This document shows, piece by piece, positions 53,271 to 63,592 of a stretch of DNA of 64,000 bases; position 1 is the first letter of the stretch, and every line of letters starts with the position of its first letter. Origin of the DNA: Ignavibacteria bacterium (GTDB lineage: Bacteria; Bacteroidota; Ignavibacteria; Kapaibacteriales; Kapaibacteriaceae). Made by a program: the position numbers and the translations under genes. The notes beneath the pieces were generated by a model. The model saw only the letters and a list, made by a program, of their open reading frames with translations, was not told the origin of the DNA and did not search any database. The DNA lies in assembly GCA_015709655.1 (NCBI GenBank), contig CP054181.1, forward strand, positions 2,414,207-2,478,206, given 5' to 3'.

Positions 53271-54449
53271 ATGAATATTGCCCAACGCATGTCGCGTCTT
53301 GGTACTGAGACTGCTTTTGTAGTACTTCAAAAAGCCCGTGCCTTAGAAGCACAAGGTAAAAACATTATTCACCTCGAGATCGGTGAACCCGATTTTGATA
53401 CTCCACAAAACATCATCGATGTAGCAAAAACTGCACTCGATAACGGCTTTACCCATTATGGGCCAAGCGCCGGCCTCCCGGAAGCCCGGGCTGCTATTGC
53501 GAACTACATGAATAAAACAAGAGGCTACTCGGTGTACGAACCGGATAACGTGGTTGTTACGCCCGGAGGGAAGCCCATCATGTTCTTTGGAATGATGGCC
53601 GTAATTAACGAAGGTGACGAAGTTATCTACCCGAATCCAGGCTTCCCGATCTACGAATCAGTCATCAATTTCCTGGGTGCCAAGCCGGTACCGCTGCCTT
53701 TACGCGAAGAAAATGAATTTCGGATGAATGTGGCTGATCTTGAAGCACGCATTACCCCGAAAACAAAAATGGTTATTATTAACACGCCTCAAAATCCTAC
53801 GGGCGGTATCCTTACCCGCGAAGATCTTGAACAAATTGCAGAACTGGCCATTAAACATAACCTGATGGTGCTTAGTGATGAGATCTATTCGCAGGTAACC
53901 TACGGCGACTTCAAGCACCATTCAATTACGAATATCGAGGGAATGCCGGAACGCACGATGGTTCTGGATGGTTTCTCAAAAACGTTTGCTATGACTGGAT
54001 GGCGCTTGGGATACGGCCTCTTCCCCAAGGATGTTGCGGCACAGGTTGCTAAACTGCAAACAAATTGTACGTCGTGTACGGCAACGTTTACGCAGCTTGC
54101 CGGTATCGAGGCACTGAGCGACAGGACCTTAGACAGAGTGGGATACTTTGTAGATCAGTTCCGGCAGCGCCGTGACCTGATTGTAGAACGCCTTAACCAA
54201 ATCCCTGGTGTTCGGTGCCATAAGCCGCATGGGGCTTTCTATGTGTTTCCGAATATCACAGGAACTGGCATGACGAGCGCCGAAATCGAATCGTACCTGC
54301 TCAATGATGCAGGTGTGGCCTGCCTCTCGGGTGCTGCTTTTGGTGCCTACGGTGAGGGCTTTGTACGGTTCTCGTATGCAAACAGCCTGGATAACATCAA
54401 CGAAGCCATGAACCGGGTTCATGCAGCAATCGAACGTAAACTGGGTTAA
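53271..54449 (+). CDS. Class I PLP-dependent aminotransferase (aspartate aminotransferase-like)
   Basis: A 392-residue fold-type I aminotransferase. The pyridoxal phosphate Lys is Lys237 in DGFSKTFAMTGWRLGY; PNPGFPIYE, NTPQNPTGG, SDEIY and the substrate-binding Arg in FVRFSYANS are present. Sequence style is that of AspC/AspB-type enzymes of thermophile-like subgroup I gamma, so aspartate to oxaloacetate or a related amino acid is likely; exact specificity cannot be read. Its end overlaps the start of the AlkD-like gene by 29 bases, so they are coupled. Confidence 0.92.
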   Translation: MNIAQRMSRLGTETAFVVLQKARALEAQGKNIIHLEIGEPDFDTPQNIIDVAKTALDNGFTHYGPSAGLPEARAAIANYMNKTRGYSVYEPDNVVVTPGGKPIMFFGMMAVINEGDEVIYPNPGFPIYESVINFLGAKPVPLPLREENEFRMNVADLEARITPKTKMVIINTPQNPTGGILTREDLEQIAELAIKHNLMVLSDEIYSQVTYGDFKHHSITNIEGMPERTMVLDGFSKTFAMTGWRLGYGLFPKDVAAQVAKLQTNCTSCTATFTQLAGIEALSDRTLDRVGYFVDQFRQRRDLIVERLNQIPGVRCHKPHGAFYVFPNITGTGMTSAEIESYLLNDAGVACLSGAAFGAYGEGFVRFSYANSLDNINEAMNRVHAAIERKLG

Positions 54450-55128
54450 GAGCCTTAAAGATTTGCGATCAGCATTTCGCACTCATGGCCAGCCGCAGAT
54501 TGCGGCTGGCATGAGTGCATATATGCGCAATCAGTTTGAGTTTTTTGGTCTTCAAACATCACTGCGCCGTCAGCTGCAGTATCACTTTGTACGGAGCATC
54601 ACCGATGTTGCAACGGGTTTCGACGTTGCAGAACGGTTATGGGAGTATGCTGAACGGGAGCTGCATTACACAGCACTGGATATGCTCAAACGTCTTGTTG
54701 CCTCAAAGTCGGTGTCCATCCCCAATCCCGATATACTGCTCAGGCGATGTGAACTCCTGATTCAGGCAAACTCGTGGTGGGACAGCGTTGATTGTCTGGC
54801 ACCACGGGTTGCGGGCATCATTGCCCTACGATCTCCGTCGGTGAATCTTACTGCGCTTACGGGACGCTGGATACAGCATCCCAACATGTGGATTCAAAGG
54901 TCAGCACTCATTGTACAGTTGGCGTATAAGGATCGTACGAATGCCGAGTTACTGTTTTCACTTGTTCGGGCTGTGATGGACAGTCGGGAGTTCTTCCTCC
55001 GAAAAGCCGCAGGGTGGGCTCTGCGGGAATACTCGAAAACTAATCCTCAGGCAGTACGTGGATTCCTTGATTGTAATAAATCAAGCCTTAGCCCCCTCAC
55101 ATACCGCGAAGCGTCGAAATACTGTTAA
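54421..55128 (+). CDS. AlkD-like DNA alkylation repair protein
   Basis: A 235-residue HEAT-repeat-like protein of the AlkC/AlkD DNA glycosylase family, which removes alkylated bases without flipping them. Signs are the helical repeats AERLWEYAERELHYTALDML, LIQANSWWDSVDCLAPRVAG and the final FFLRKAAGWALREYSKTNP that supplies the conserved Trp and Arg; the WWDSVD motif carries the catalytic Asp. It overlaps the aminotransferase by 29 bases upstream and the convergent GT9 gene by 32 bases downstream. The ATG at 54421 is the first in frame. Confidence 0.88.
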   Translation: MQQSNVNWVKSLKDLRSAFRTHGQPQIAAGMSAYMRNQFEFFGLQTSLRRQLQYHFVRSITDVATGFDVAERLWEYAERELHYTALDMLKRLVASKSVSIPNPDILLRRCELLIQANSWWDSVDCLAPRVAGIIALRSPSVNLTALTGRWIQHPNMWIQRSALIVQLAYKDRTNAELLFSLVRAVMDSREFFLRKAAGWALREYSKTNPQAVRGFLDCNKSSLSPLTYREASKYC

Positions 55129-56086
55129 CAGCAGAGAGTATCTGGCTGGTGCCAATACTGCGGGCACATAAAAAATGTTTTTCCGGACACTGTGCAAGCC
55201 CGTGAATACCACAGGGTCTGCATGACAGCGTCTGCGTTGTTTGCACGATTGCCGCTACGGAACTCAATGGACCAAAACCAAACTCCGGAATTGTACTGCA
55301 AAAAATCGTTACGATTGGAGCGTCCATTGCCGATGCGATATGCGTTACAGCACTATCGTTCGCAATTGTACATGATGCACGTGATATTAAAGCAGCGCTC
55401 TCCAGCAGCGAGAGCTTGCCGGCAAGATTGGTAGTCAGACTTCCGGCCATTGCTGCCAGCTGGTTACATACCGGTGAGTCGGCATCGCTGCCAAGAAGAT
55501 ACACGTTGGTGTTGAGCGCCCGAATAACGTCGTGCCACTGCTCCATTGGAAGCTGTTTGGTGTACCAAACCGATGTAGGTGCAATGCATACATAAGGCTG
55601 ATGTGTGAAAGGGGCTATGGCCTCGTAGTCTGCTGCCGACGGATACAGGCGTGGTGGTTTCGCGTCAGCTTGTACTGCCGATGATAACAATCGATAGTTC
55701 CGCTCAACTTCATGTTCCGGCGTTGCTGTTGAGTACAAAATTGAATGGGTGTAGAATCGGGATGCAATGGTAGTTCGAAATCCAGCCTTGATGCGGGCGC
55801 CCGATGCAAGAGTAAACCAGGCAGTTGTTCCATATCGCTGCAGGTTGATAACAACGTCGAACCCGATTGAACGAACGTACCGAAGGTTCGAAAGTAGCGA
55901 GATGTACTTATGACGTTTGTCCCAGACGTAAATGTGCCGAATAAATGGATGATCTGCAAAAAGCTGTTCATTGCCCTTGCGAACCATGATGTGGACCTCG
56001 AACCCGGCAGAGTGGAGTGACTCCACCGTTGCACTGGCGAGCACCACGTCACCAATAAACGCCGTTTGAATCACCAGCGCTCTCAT
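55097..56086 (-). CDS. Glycosyltransferase family 9 (heptosyltransferase-like)
   Basis: A 329-residue GT-B enzyme of lipopolysaccharide core synthesis type. The N-terminal VIQTAFIGDVVLASATVESL and the later GFDVVINLQR, then VCIAPTSVWYTKQLP with the nucleotide-sugar loop, LGSDADSPVCNQLA and NDSAVTHIASAMDAPIVTIF, are the GT9 blocks (heptosyltransferase I/II). It probably adds ADP-heptose or a related sugar at the inner membrane. Its start overlaps the stop of the CDF transporter by 4 bases (ATGA), so they are coupled. Confidence 0.9.
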   Translation of the reverse strand: MRALVIQTAFIGDVVLASATVESLHSAGFEVHIMVRKGNEQLFADHPFIRHIYVWDKRHKYISLLSNLRYVRSIGFDVVINLQRYGTTAWFTLASGARIKAGFRTTIASRFYTHSILYSTATPEHEVERNYRLLSSAVQADAKPPRLYPSAADYEAIAPFTHQPYVCIAPTSVWYTKQLPMEQWHDVIRALNTNVYLLGSDADSPVCNQLAAMAGSLTTNLAGKLSLLESAALISRASCTIANDSAVTHIASAMDAPIVTIFCSTIPEFGFGPLSSVAAIVQTTQTLSCRPCGIHGLAQCPEKHFLCARSIGTSQILSAVNSISTLRGM

Positions 56087-56958
56087 GGATGGTCCGCCGG
56101 ATGCGATTGCGGTTCCAGGTGCGAAATAACGTCCACCTGTTCTAAACCAATTGCTTTTCGTACAATGTGCTCAGCCTCTGTTGCCAGCTTATGTGCCTGC
56201 CATATTGGTGTGGTATCCGGAAACAGAAGATGAAAGTCTGCGCTTGCCTGATTGCCAAAACTGCGCAATCGGAACTCGTGAAAGGTAATGTTGTGTTGCC
56301 GGACGAATTCCGAAAGTGCCTGCCGTGCCTGCTGCTCAATGACGGGATCGGCACTGTCCATTAACCCGGTAACCGACATGCTGACAAGCTTTATGCCTTC
56401 GCGCATGATGTTCCCGCCAAAGACGATTGCCAGCAGGGGGTCAAGAATGTACCATCCAGTTACGGATGCCAGAAACAGCCCCAAGACCGCACCGGCACTC
56501 GTCCAGGCATCAGTTAACACGTGCTTACCATTTGCTTCAACAACAAGTGAATGGTTTTTCTTGCCGGTATGCACAAGAAAAAAGCCTAAAAGTGCGTTCA
56601 CCATGCCTGCCCCTGCTGTTATCGCAATCCCGACGTCGAGCTTCTCAAGCTGAATGCCGGTAAACATACGCTGCACAGAAGTAAAAATAATGACGATGCC
56701 GGCAATGCAAATTAGGCCACCCTCAACCGCTGCACTGATCAGACCCATTTTCTGATGACCGTAGTGGTGGTCAGAATCCGGCGGACGCAGCGTCATCCTA
56801 AGCGCATACCACGCAAACCAGACGGCAACAATGTGAACCACGCTCTCGGCAGCATCGGAGAAGATTACACTTGATCCGGTAAGCATCCATGCTATCCACT
56901 TTGCCACCAACATGACAACGCCAACGGCAAGTGATATGTTCATTGCATGTTTCAGCAT
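56083..56958 (-). CDS. Cation diffusion facilitator family transporter
   Basis: A 291-residue membrane protein with six predicted helices and a cytoplasmic C-terminal domain. The start ATG 56958 (MLKHAMNISLAVGV) is better than TTG at 56976. Metal ligands are visible as SDAAESVVH in helix II (D-A-A-E) and DHHYGHQKMG after it; the second helical pair has HVLTDAWTSAG, again with the H-x-x-x-D pair. This is the normal CDF layout for export of Zn2+ or another divalent metal in exchange for protons. The C-terminal ferredoxin-like domain is complete. Confidence 0.93.
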   Translation of the reverse strand: MLKHAMNISLAVGVVMLVAKWIAWMLTGSSVIFSDAAESVVHIVAVWFAWYALRMTLRPPDSDHHYGHQKMGLISAAVEGGLICIAGIVIIFTSVQRMFTGIQLEKLDVGIAITAGAGMVNALLGFFLVHTGKKNHSLVVEANGKHVLTDAWTSAGAVLGLFLASVTGWYILDPLLAIVFGGNIMREGIKLVSMSVTGLMDSADPVIEQQARQALSEFVRQHNITFHEFRLRSFGNQASADFHLLFPDTTPIWQAHKLATEAEHIVRKAIGLEQVDVISHLEPQSHPADHP

Positions 56959-57033
56959 AACGCAAACTACAACCAAGACATTTTTACCTGCGCTGCAGAG
57001 ACGTGCACAGCCTTGCTGTGCAACAGGATGTTG

Positions 57034-57549
57034 TTATAGGTAATACCGGACACCCAGACCTGCGTCAAGCGCTAAACCAAACCCAGAGAGCAGTCCAAGA
57101 TTAGGCGCTACTTCCACGTAGTACTCAAAATGAGATCTGCGAGGAATAACGTTTATACCGGCTACAAAACGCACAGCAATGCCGGTTTTACTTTGTTCAC
57201 GCTTATACCAGGCAGTTGAATCATCACCGGCGATATACCAGTCATGACCACTTCCAAGTCCCACACCAACACCACCACCAATGTAGGTTGTTGTGACTCT
57301 TGATCGGAAGGTGTTTATCTGTTGCAGGTAATCAACTTGTACTCGTGGCCAACCAAAGTACGAGGTTCCAAGGCTGGCAGCAATCGATTCTTCGCGATTA
57401 AGCCAATACTTTGCAGTAAGTCCAAGCGGGTCGCCAAGAACGATTCCAATTCCAAAGCTCTTTCTGCGAGGTCCCTGCGCCATTACTGTGGTTGCGGTAA
57501 CCAGGCAAAGGAGCACAGATGCGGCCAGGGTATAAAAGAAACGTTGCAC
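57034..57549 (-). CDS. Predicted outer-membrane beta-barrel protein
   Basis: A 171-residue protein with a signal peptide (YTLAASVLLCLVTATTVMAQ) followed by alternating hydrophobic strands (SFGIGIVLGDPLGLTAKYWL, TTTYIGGGVGVGLGSG) and ending in VRYYL with a C-terminal aromatic/Leu as in outer-membrane barrels. No family that I can name. It lies 30 bases after rho and may be on the rho transcript. Confidence 0.7.
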   Translation of the reverse strand: MQRFFYTLAASVLLCLVTATTVMAQGPRRKSFGIGIVLGDPLGLTAKYWLNREESIAASLGTSYFGWPRVQVDYLQQINTFRSRVTTTYIGGGVGVGLGSGHDWYIAGDDSTAWYKREQSKTGIAVRFVAGINVIPRRSHFEYYVEVAPNLGLLSGFGLALDAGLGVRYYL

Positions 57550-57579
57550 TGTCAGTTCCCCTGAAGTAATTTCGTCGAA

Positions 57580-59007
57580 TCAGGAATTAAATGTCTTTAG
57601 AAAATCTTCGTTGTTCCTGGTTGAGCGCATGTGTTCCAGCAGACGCTCCATGGCTTCCACGGGGGGATCGTCGCCTAACACCTTGCGCAGTATCCAAACC
57701 TTATTGAGTTCATCCTGCGTAAGCAGTAGTTCTTCACGGCGGGTACCGGACCTGTTCACGTCAATTGCCGGGTAGATCCTCCTGTCTGCTATCTTCCTGT
57801 CCAGCACAAGTTCCATATTGCCTGTACCCTTAAACTCTTCAAAAATAACCTCATCCATCCGTGAGTTTGTTTCAACAAGTGCAGTTGCAATGATGGTTAG
57901 CGAACCTCCTTCTTCCACGTTCCGGGCAGCGCCAAAGAACCTCTTTGGCCGGTGCAGTGCGTTTGCATCAACGCCACCCGATAGCAGTTTGCCACTTTGG
58001 GGAATCACGGTATTGTGTGCCCGTGCCAGACGTGTAATAGAGTCCAGCAGGATTACAACATCCTGTTTGGTTTCTACCAGCCGTTTTGCTTTTTCCAGAA
58101 CAATCTCGGCAACGTGCACGTGCCGCTCCGGCGGCTCATCGAACGTGGACGCAACGACTTCGGCAGCTACTGATCGCTGCATATCGGTCACTTCTTCCGG
58201 ACGCTCATCAATAAGCAGAACAATCAGCTTTACTTCAGGGTGGTTCCGGGATATAGCATTTGCGAGTTTCTGCAGCAGGATGGTTTTACCTGCCTTTGGG
58301 GGGCTTACGATGAGACCCCGCTGTCCCTTCCCGATTGGACTAATAAGGTCAATTACGCGGGTACTAAACTCGTTCTGTGCTGTTTCAAGCTTCAGGCGCG
58401 ACTGTGGGTACAACGGTGTCAGTGATTCAAAGACACGTTTGGTGCGTTGCTCAGTGAAGGGTTCGTAGTTAATTGCCTCAATACGAACCATGGCGGCAAA
58501 CCGCTCACCGTCCCGTGGCTGACGTATATGAGCCTTGAGCGTGTCGCCGGTACGAAGTCCGTATCGTCGCACGGCTGAGGGGCTTACGTACACATCTTCA
58601 GTGGACGGTAGGTAGTTGTATGCCGGCGATCGCAAAAAGGCATATCCATCAGGCAGCACCTCGATAACACCGGTAAATACCTGTGTTGCATCACGCTGAG
58701 CTTCTTTCATCAGTCGTGCATTCTCAGCCTCAGTGATTTTATTGATGAGGTCCTGCTTACGAAGATCACTGGTGTATTCAATGCCAATCTGAGCGGCTAT
58801 CTCGATGAGCTGGGCAATTTTCTTGGATTTGAGGCCTGCCAGATCAATGGCAATTGCAGGGGGCTCGGGGGTGATGGATTCAGGTGTTTCCTGTGCCAGT
58901 TCTTTTTGCTCTCTTTGGTCCCGTTGATCTCTTTGATCACGGTAGCCACGCTGGTCGCGATAACCGCGTCCACGGTTACCACGATACGGATATTGCCGTT
59001 GTGCCAT
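57580..59007 (-). CDS. rho: Transcription termination factor Rho with N-terminal RG/RDQ-rich extension
   Basis: A 475-residue RNA-dependent ATPase. An N-terminal low-complexity tail of about 35 residues ([24 protein letters not shown]) is followed by the SAP-like helical domain, the RNA-binding cold-shock-like domain ([20 protein letters not shown]), Walker [12 protein letters not shown], and the Q- and R-loop parts ([13 protein letters not shown] [29 protein letters not shown]). All catalytic parts are intact. The tail is predicted to be disordered; similar inserts in Bacteroides Rho promote condensate formation. Follows the outer-membrane protein gene in the minus strand order. Confidence 0.96.
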   Translation of the reverse strand: MAQRQYPYRGNRGRGYRDQRGYRDQRDQRDQREQKELAQETPESITPEPPAIAIDLAGLKSKKIAQLIEIAAQIGIEYTSDLRKQDLINKITEAENARLMKEAQRDATQVFTGVIEVLPDGYAFLRSPAYNYLPSTEDVYVSPSAVRRYGLRTGDTLKAHIRQPRDGERFAAMVRIEAINYEPFTEQRTKRVFESLTPLYPQSRLKLETAQNEFSTRVIDLISPIGKGQRGLIVSPPKAGKTILLQKLANAISRNHPEVKLIVLLIDERPEEVTDMQRSVAAEVVASTFDEPPERHVHVAEIVLEKAKRLVETKQDVVILLDSITRLARAHNTVIPQSGKLLSGGVDANALHRPKRFFGAARNVEEGGSLTIIATALVETNSRMDEVIFEEFKGTGNMELVLDRKIADRRIYPAIDVNRSGTRREELLLTQDELNKVWILRKVLGDDPPVEAMERLLEHMRSTRNNEDFLKTFNS

Positions 59008-59299
59008 GCATTCCTAATGCAGAATTAATAAAAACAACTAATAAGAAAAATGGAGTGTTCTTAGGGGTAGGGTATGGGATTGCTGCTTGCGGAGCCAGCT
59101 CTGATGGTGCTCCGTTTTGGACCGGTACGAAAATGCCAAGAAGAAGTGTAACCTGCAAGAAGAAAATTTTACTGATGGCGTTGACTGATACGTGAACCAT
59201 GATAGCGCAACCACGGGTACAAGACCCATAACGCTGTACACTTTGCCATAGCCCCCTGGAAAATCACGCCACGGGCGAGCCGGAAAACCAGCCGGGATC

Positions 59300-61573
59300 T
59301 TAGTCCGTAACCAGGAAATAGCGGGTGGTCATCGTTGAGCCGGTTTGTATTTGCAGACAGTATAGGCCTGCGGCTATAGTGGGCGGTATGGTATATTCTT
59401 GCTGACACATGCCAATACCGATGCGCTCACCGGTAGCGCTGATCAGCCATGCCTGTCCGGTGGGTAGGGGGCTTAGACGTCCGCCTCTCCGTACCTGCAC
59501 GAACTCCATTGGTGAGCGTTCAGCATCTTCATCAACACCGGAAGGGATAACGGGTATATTGTGGAAGGTAAGGACGCCAACACCGGTTTCATCGTAAATC
59601 CACGGCCCCTGATAGTATTCATTTTTATCGTTAAACCTGTCCGGTATGTAGCTTACAGTGGATACCCGAATACTGTCCGGCGGATCTAAATGAATATTGT
59701 TACCGGTCAGCCATACGGTATCGGGGTGGACGGCTTCGTTACCGTTAAAGAAGAATGCTGATGGAAGACTGTCGGCACCGGGAACAGATGGCACCAGCAT
59801 GACGGCATAATCAGTGGTAATGGTAACAGTGTTGGTTTCGGGGTCAATAACGGCACGCCGTACATCGGGGGCACGCGATGCAGGGCTGGTAATTCCGTTC
59901 TCAATGTCCCTAAACAACCTGAACAGCTGATCGCCCAGCTCCCAGTATCCATCATTGCGGTAATGGCAATTGTCGTGTCCTGGCAACCCGCATGCAGAAT
60001 GGACGATGATATCTGAATAACGCTGCTGCAACTTCCGCTGATCGTCGCGCAGCCTGGCGTGTTCTGTTCCACCACACCCGGTGTGAATCTGTACAACAAC
60101 GATGTGTTCCAGATTGGGTAAATCCTTTTTCCATTCGTCATATAGTTTACTAAAGAGGGCGGAATAGTCGTCCGAGCCACTGTTTGACTCACCCTGATAC
60201 CAGAACAGCCACCGTATGTGATTTCGCATCCTGCTTTTTTCAAGCCGGTACAACCAAGATCCGTAAATCGTATTCATGTTGTAGCGGTTTTCTTCATTCG
60301 GAAAGTGTTGCTCAATCCGGGTACCGCCAACAGCCCCGTTAATTACACATGTTGGCAGGTTCATGTTTCCGGCGATATTGTTCTGTAAGCGCAAACCCCA
60401 GGATCCTACATGACCGCCACGCCCGTTCGAAGCTGACTGGCTGACCGAGAAAAGTGTATCGGCACGACGTTGGCTAAAGTTCATGCCAAACGTGCGCACA
60501 AAGGCCGAGGGTACTTGGGTCAGATCACTATAAATACAATTCGACTGTCCTTCGATTGCCATCGGAATTCCACAAACAATGTGATCAGCATCGATGATAC
60601 GCTGCAGAGAGTCCGACCCCACAGCCATGCCTACCAGGTGATAGTCATGCAGGCCGGCAGCAAGTGTGCGTTCGAAATCAAATTCGGCACTGGTGTCCAA
60701 CGCGAATGTCCAGGATTCAATCGGAATACCGGTACTGTCAAGAGTAAACACGATTTTGTGTATGGTAGAATCAATGATACGGCCCTTAACACGAAGATTC
60801 TCGCCAACGGGAATTAACTCGTACGGCCTTGGTTCCCACTCCCAAAGAACAACCGGAGCGGGTGGGTTGGGTGCATGCGGGATGGAGTACCTGGAATGGA
60901 TATCGGATTCCAGTTTGCTTCGTTCCTGCTCAGTAAGAAGCCGATTGTAAAGCACAACCTCGGCGATGTCGCCCCAAAAAAAGTTTGCACCCGCGTACGC
61001 ACCGATATAGCAAACCGAGTCAGTGTTGACGGGGATTTCCGTAGCGTCGGCCAGCTTATTGTTAATACTGATGCGCACCATGGAAGGCTCTGCCGAATAC
61101 TCTACACGGATTACCGAAGGCCCCGTCATGGCAATACTGCTAATTCCCTGCAGCGAGAAATTACCACCATGAAGAACTCGCGGATATGGTGTGTTGGCCA
61201 GGTAGAGGGCACGGCTGATACCAGAAAAAAGATTGTTCGATGCTGCCTTGCCATCCCAACGCGCGACGACGTAGAGGGTGTAGTCCGACATGGTTGGAAA
61301 TATCGACGGACCTATAAGATATCCGTTATTCGAAAACCGCACTGCAGGCCTGCCATTCATGGCATCGTGTACGAGCAACGGTGCTTCACCAGTCAGACCA
61401 GGGAGGAATGTGACACGGCCCGAGACAGATTGCCAACTGTTCACACTGCCCGATGCCGTTGTGGTAACCAGACTGTCGGCCCTGACATAGATAACTGCCG
61501 GTTGTGCAATACCCCGATGGATACTGCCAACGTAAACAACAACACATAATCCACAGAAAAGTAGATGTTTCAT
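59300..61573 (-). CDS. Secreted sialate O-acetylesterase-like protein with LamG-like and T9SS domains
   Basis: A 757-residue predicted surface enzyme. Signal peptide (LLFCGLCVVVYVGSIHRGIAQ); then a concanavalin/LamG-like domain (residues 25-230, with YIGAYAGANFFWGDIAEVVLYNR in two parts); then a SASA esterase domain with the Ser motif EGQSNC, the GQGESN-type motif WYQGESNS, and the DNCHYRNDGYW His/Asp block; last a T9SS type A sorting domain (LISATGERIGIGMC, TIAAGLYCLQIQTG). Removal of O-acetyl groups from sialic acids or other glycans is inferred. About 290 bases without a recognised gene separate it from rho. Confidence 0.88.
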   Translation of the reverse strand: MKHLLFCGLCVVVYVGSIHRGIAQPAVIYVRADSLVTTTASGSVNSWQSVSGRVTFLPGLTGEAPLLVHDAMNGRPAVRFSNNGYLIGPSIFPTMSDYTLYVVARWDGKAASNNLFSGISRALYLANTPYPRVLHGGNFSLQGISSIAMTGPSVIRVEYSAEPSMVRISINNKLADATEIPVNTDSVCYIGAYAGANFFWGDIAEVVLYNRLLTEQERSKLESDIHSRYSIPHAPNPPAPVVLWEWEPRPYELIPVGENLRVKGRIIDSTIHKIVFTLDSTGIPIESWTFALDTSAEFDFERTLAAGLHDYHLVGMAVGSDSLQRIIDADHIVCGIPMAIEGQSNCIYSDLTQVPSAFVRTFGMNFSQRRADTLFSVSQSASNGRGGHVGSWGLRLQNNIAGNMNLPTCVINGAVGGTRIEQHFPNEENRYNMNTIYGSWLYRLEKSRMRNHIRWLFWYQGESNSGSDDYSALFSKLYDEWKKDLPNLEHIVVVQIHTGCGGTEHARLRDDQRKLQQRYSDIIVHSACGLPGHDNCHYRNDGYWELGDQLFRLFRDIENGITSPASRAPDVRRAVIDPETNTVTITTDYAVMLVPSVPGADSLPSAFFFNGNEAVHPDTVWLTGNNIHLDPPDSIRVSTVSYIPDRFNDKNEYYQGPWIYDETGVGVLTFHNIPVIPSGVDEDAERSPMEFVQVRRGGRLSPLPTGQAWLISATGERIGIGMCQQEYTIPPTIAAGLYCLQIQTGSTMTTRYFLVTD

Positions 61574-61709
61574 TGGTAATTCTTCTGCGACTCACCGTGT
61601 AGCAGGTTGAAAGCAAATGTACCAAGGAATTGTTTTTCAGGCATCAGCTCCGTGCGTCAGATGATGTGGTGCCACGGGCTCTGTGACGTTGGTTCCGCAG
61701 CGCATGTTC

Positions 61710-63497
61710 CTACACAGTTAGTTTCTCGTTCAGGCGCTGACGGTAGGCTGTAAACACACTGTCCTTGGTTACGTAACCACAATACATGCCGTCATCGTCA
61801 ACAACTGGCAGAAAATGCCGACCCAGCTTGTCCATGTGCTGCATAACTTCAGACATCGGCATCGTGATGTTGACAACGTTTTTTACAGGCTGTACAATTT
61901 CGGCTACGGTTTGGTGACTCTTGCTGTCGGGTGTGTGTAACAGCGATTCCATCAAATGTTCGATACCAAGTGTCCCAACCAGCTTGCCGTTCCTGTTGGT
62001 TACCGGAAATACCGATCTGGCCGACTGCATGATGTCAGTGCGCCTGCTTTCAACGGTTTCGTCAGCAAATAAAGTTACAAAGCCATGATCTAAGACCTCA
62101 CGAACGGTGAGTCCGGATAAGATCCTGTTATCATCAACTTCATCCTTGTAATCGTTACCTTGCAGAGCAATGGGTTTGGTATAAATTGAATACTTTCTGA
62201 AGTGTTTGTTGATAAAGTATGAAATAGCTGAGACCATCATGAGCGGAACCATCAGCGAATATCCTCCGGTGATTTCTGCACTCAGGAAAATACCGGTGAG
62301 AGGGGCGTGCATTACTCCGCTGATCGAGGCAGCCATGCCGGCTACAATAAAGTGTGTCACATTCACATCGGTCAGCCCGGTTTGATTCAGACCGTAGGAG
62401 AAGATAAACCCCAACAGCCCTCCTATCACCACGCTTGGTCCGAACATGCCACCATTCCCGCCGGCCGACAGCGTTACCGAGCATGCTACCGTTTTTGCAA
62501 TCACTGTGAGGGTTGCGTATGCAATAAGAACCCAGGCATATTCCCGGTACGCCGAGAACATGCTATTGGCTATTAACGAAGTATAATTACCATCCAGTAG
62601 TGGCTGAATGTTAATATATCCTTCACCATAGAGTGCAGGGAATAGCGCAATCATAGTTCCGAGACTGATGCCACCAACGGCAATGCGTACCCAGGTACGT
62701 TTAATTCCGCCCAGCCAGGTGTTTATGCGTTCGTTTGCCGAGGCATAGTACACGGTATAGGCTCCGCTCAGGATGCCAAAAAGAATGTAGATCCAGAAAC
62801 CGTCCTGCGTCCAGGAATCCGCTACATACACAAACAATGGCTGGTTGTACACCATCCAGGAGATCACGGAGGCTACGGCCGATGCAATTAACAGCGGCGT
62901 GATTGCCGGTATTGAAAACGAGGGGAGCAGAACCTCCAGGGCAAAGAGCATACCGGCAATTGGACTGTCAAAGGCGCCGGAAATCCCTGCGGCCCCTCCA
63001 CAGGCTAGCAGGAGCGTAGTGTCGCGATAGCTTAACCCGAACAGTCGTCCAACATTCGAACCCAGTGCGGCACCACTGGCTACCGATGGTGATTCAAGGC
63101 CAACGGAGCCGCCCATTCCAACCGTTAACGCGCTGGTGATGATCTGGCTGTAGCTGTTATGGAAATCAACCCTGCTCCGATTGTATAAAATATTACGAAT
63201 AATGGGAACAATCCCTTGTTTAAAAACCTGCTTTCTGAGAAATATTTTTACATACCCTGTTGTGAGTATTAAGCCCAGAATCGGCAGTACAAAGTACAGT
63301 GCGTACTTATAGGTACCGGCAATTTCATTCTGGAGGGATTCGGCAACCAGGTGAGTTGCTTTTTTTATTACCGAGGCGGCTGCGCCCCCCAGCACGCCAA
63401 CAACAGCGGCAGCAATAAGCAGAAATGTTGTCTGTGATATCCGCTCCTTACGCCACCGGTTGAAAAGAATAATATATCGGAGTACAGTTCCCGTCAT
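61710..63497 (-). CDS. ClC-type chloride channel or Cl-/H+ antiporter with two CBS domains
   Basis: A 595-residue membrane protein of the ClC family. The selectivity motifs are GMGGSVGLESPSVASG (G-x-E-x-P, with Ser after the Glu), GISGAFDSPIAGMLFALEV, GGNGGMFGPSVVIGG, and MAASISGVMHAPLTGIFLSAE. The Glu in GLESP is the gating glutamate. The C-terminus holds a CBS pair (from TVREVLDHGFVTLF and IVQPVKNVVNITMPMSEV). It controls chloride flux in the inner membrane; channel or antiporter cannot be told from sequence alone. Divergent from the partial gene at the window end. Confidence 0.92.
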   Translation of the reverse strand: MTGTVLRYIILFNRWRKERISQTTFLLIAAAVVGVLGGAAASVIKKATHLVAESLQNEIAGTYKYALYFVLPILGLILTTGYVKIFLRKQVFKQGIVPIIRNILYNRSRVDFHNSYSQIITSALTVGMGGSVGLESPSVASGAALGSNVGRLFGLSYRDTTLLLACGGAAGISGAFDSPIAGMLFALEVLLPSFSIPAITPLLIASAVASVISWMVYNQPLFVYVADSWTQDGFWIYILFGILSGAYTVYYASANERINTWLGGIKRTWVRIAVGGISLGTMIALFPALYGEGYINIQPLLDGNYTSLIANSMFSAYREYAWVLIAYATLTVIAKTVACSVTLSAGGNGGMFGPSVVIGGLLGFIFSYGLNQTGLTDVNVTHFIVAGMAASISGVMHAPLTGIFLSAEITGGYSLMVPLMMVSAISYFINKHFRKYSIYTKPIALQGNDYKDEVDDNRILSGLTVREVLDHGFVTLFADETVESRRTDIMQSARSVFPVTNRNGKLVGTLGIEHLMESLLHTPDSKSHQTVAEIVQPVKNVVNITMPMSEVMQHMDKLGRHFLPVVDDDGMYCGYVTKDSVFTAYRQRLNEKLTV

Positions 63498-63592
63498 ACG
63501 CTCTGAATTCTCAAAATAACGATATGCGATGGTGTACTGGACGTTTTTTCCATCAGTGTCACAAATTCCTGCTCTGATTGTACAGTGTATGA

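Noticed and set aside
59008..59299. Possible membrane-protein remnant between rho and the esterase
   Set aside because: Short hydrophobic minus-strand frames overlap there but they are in different frames and match no family I can name.
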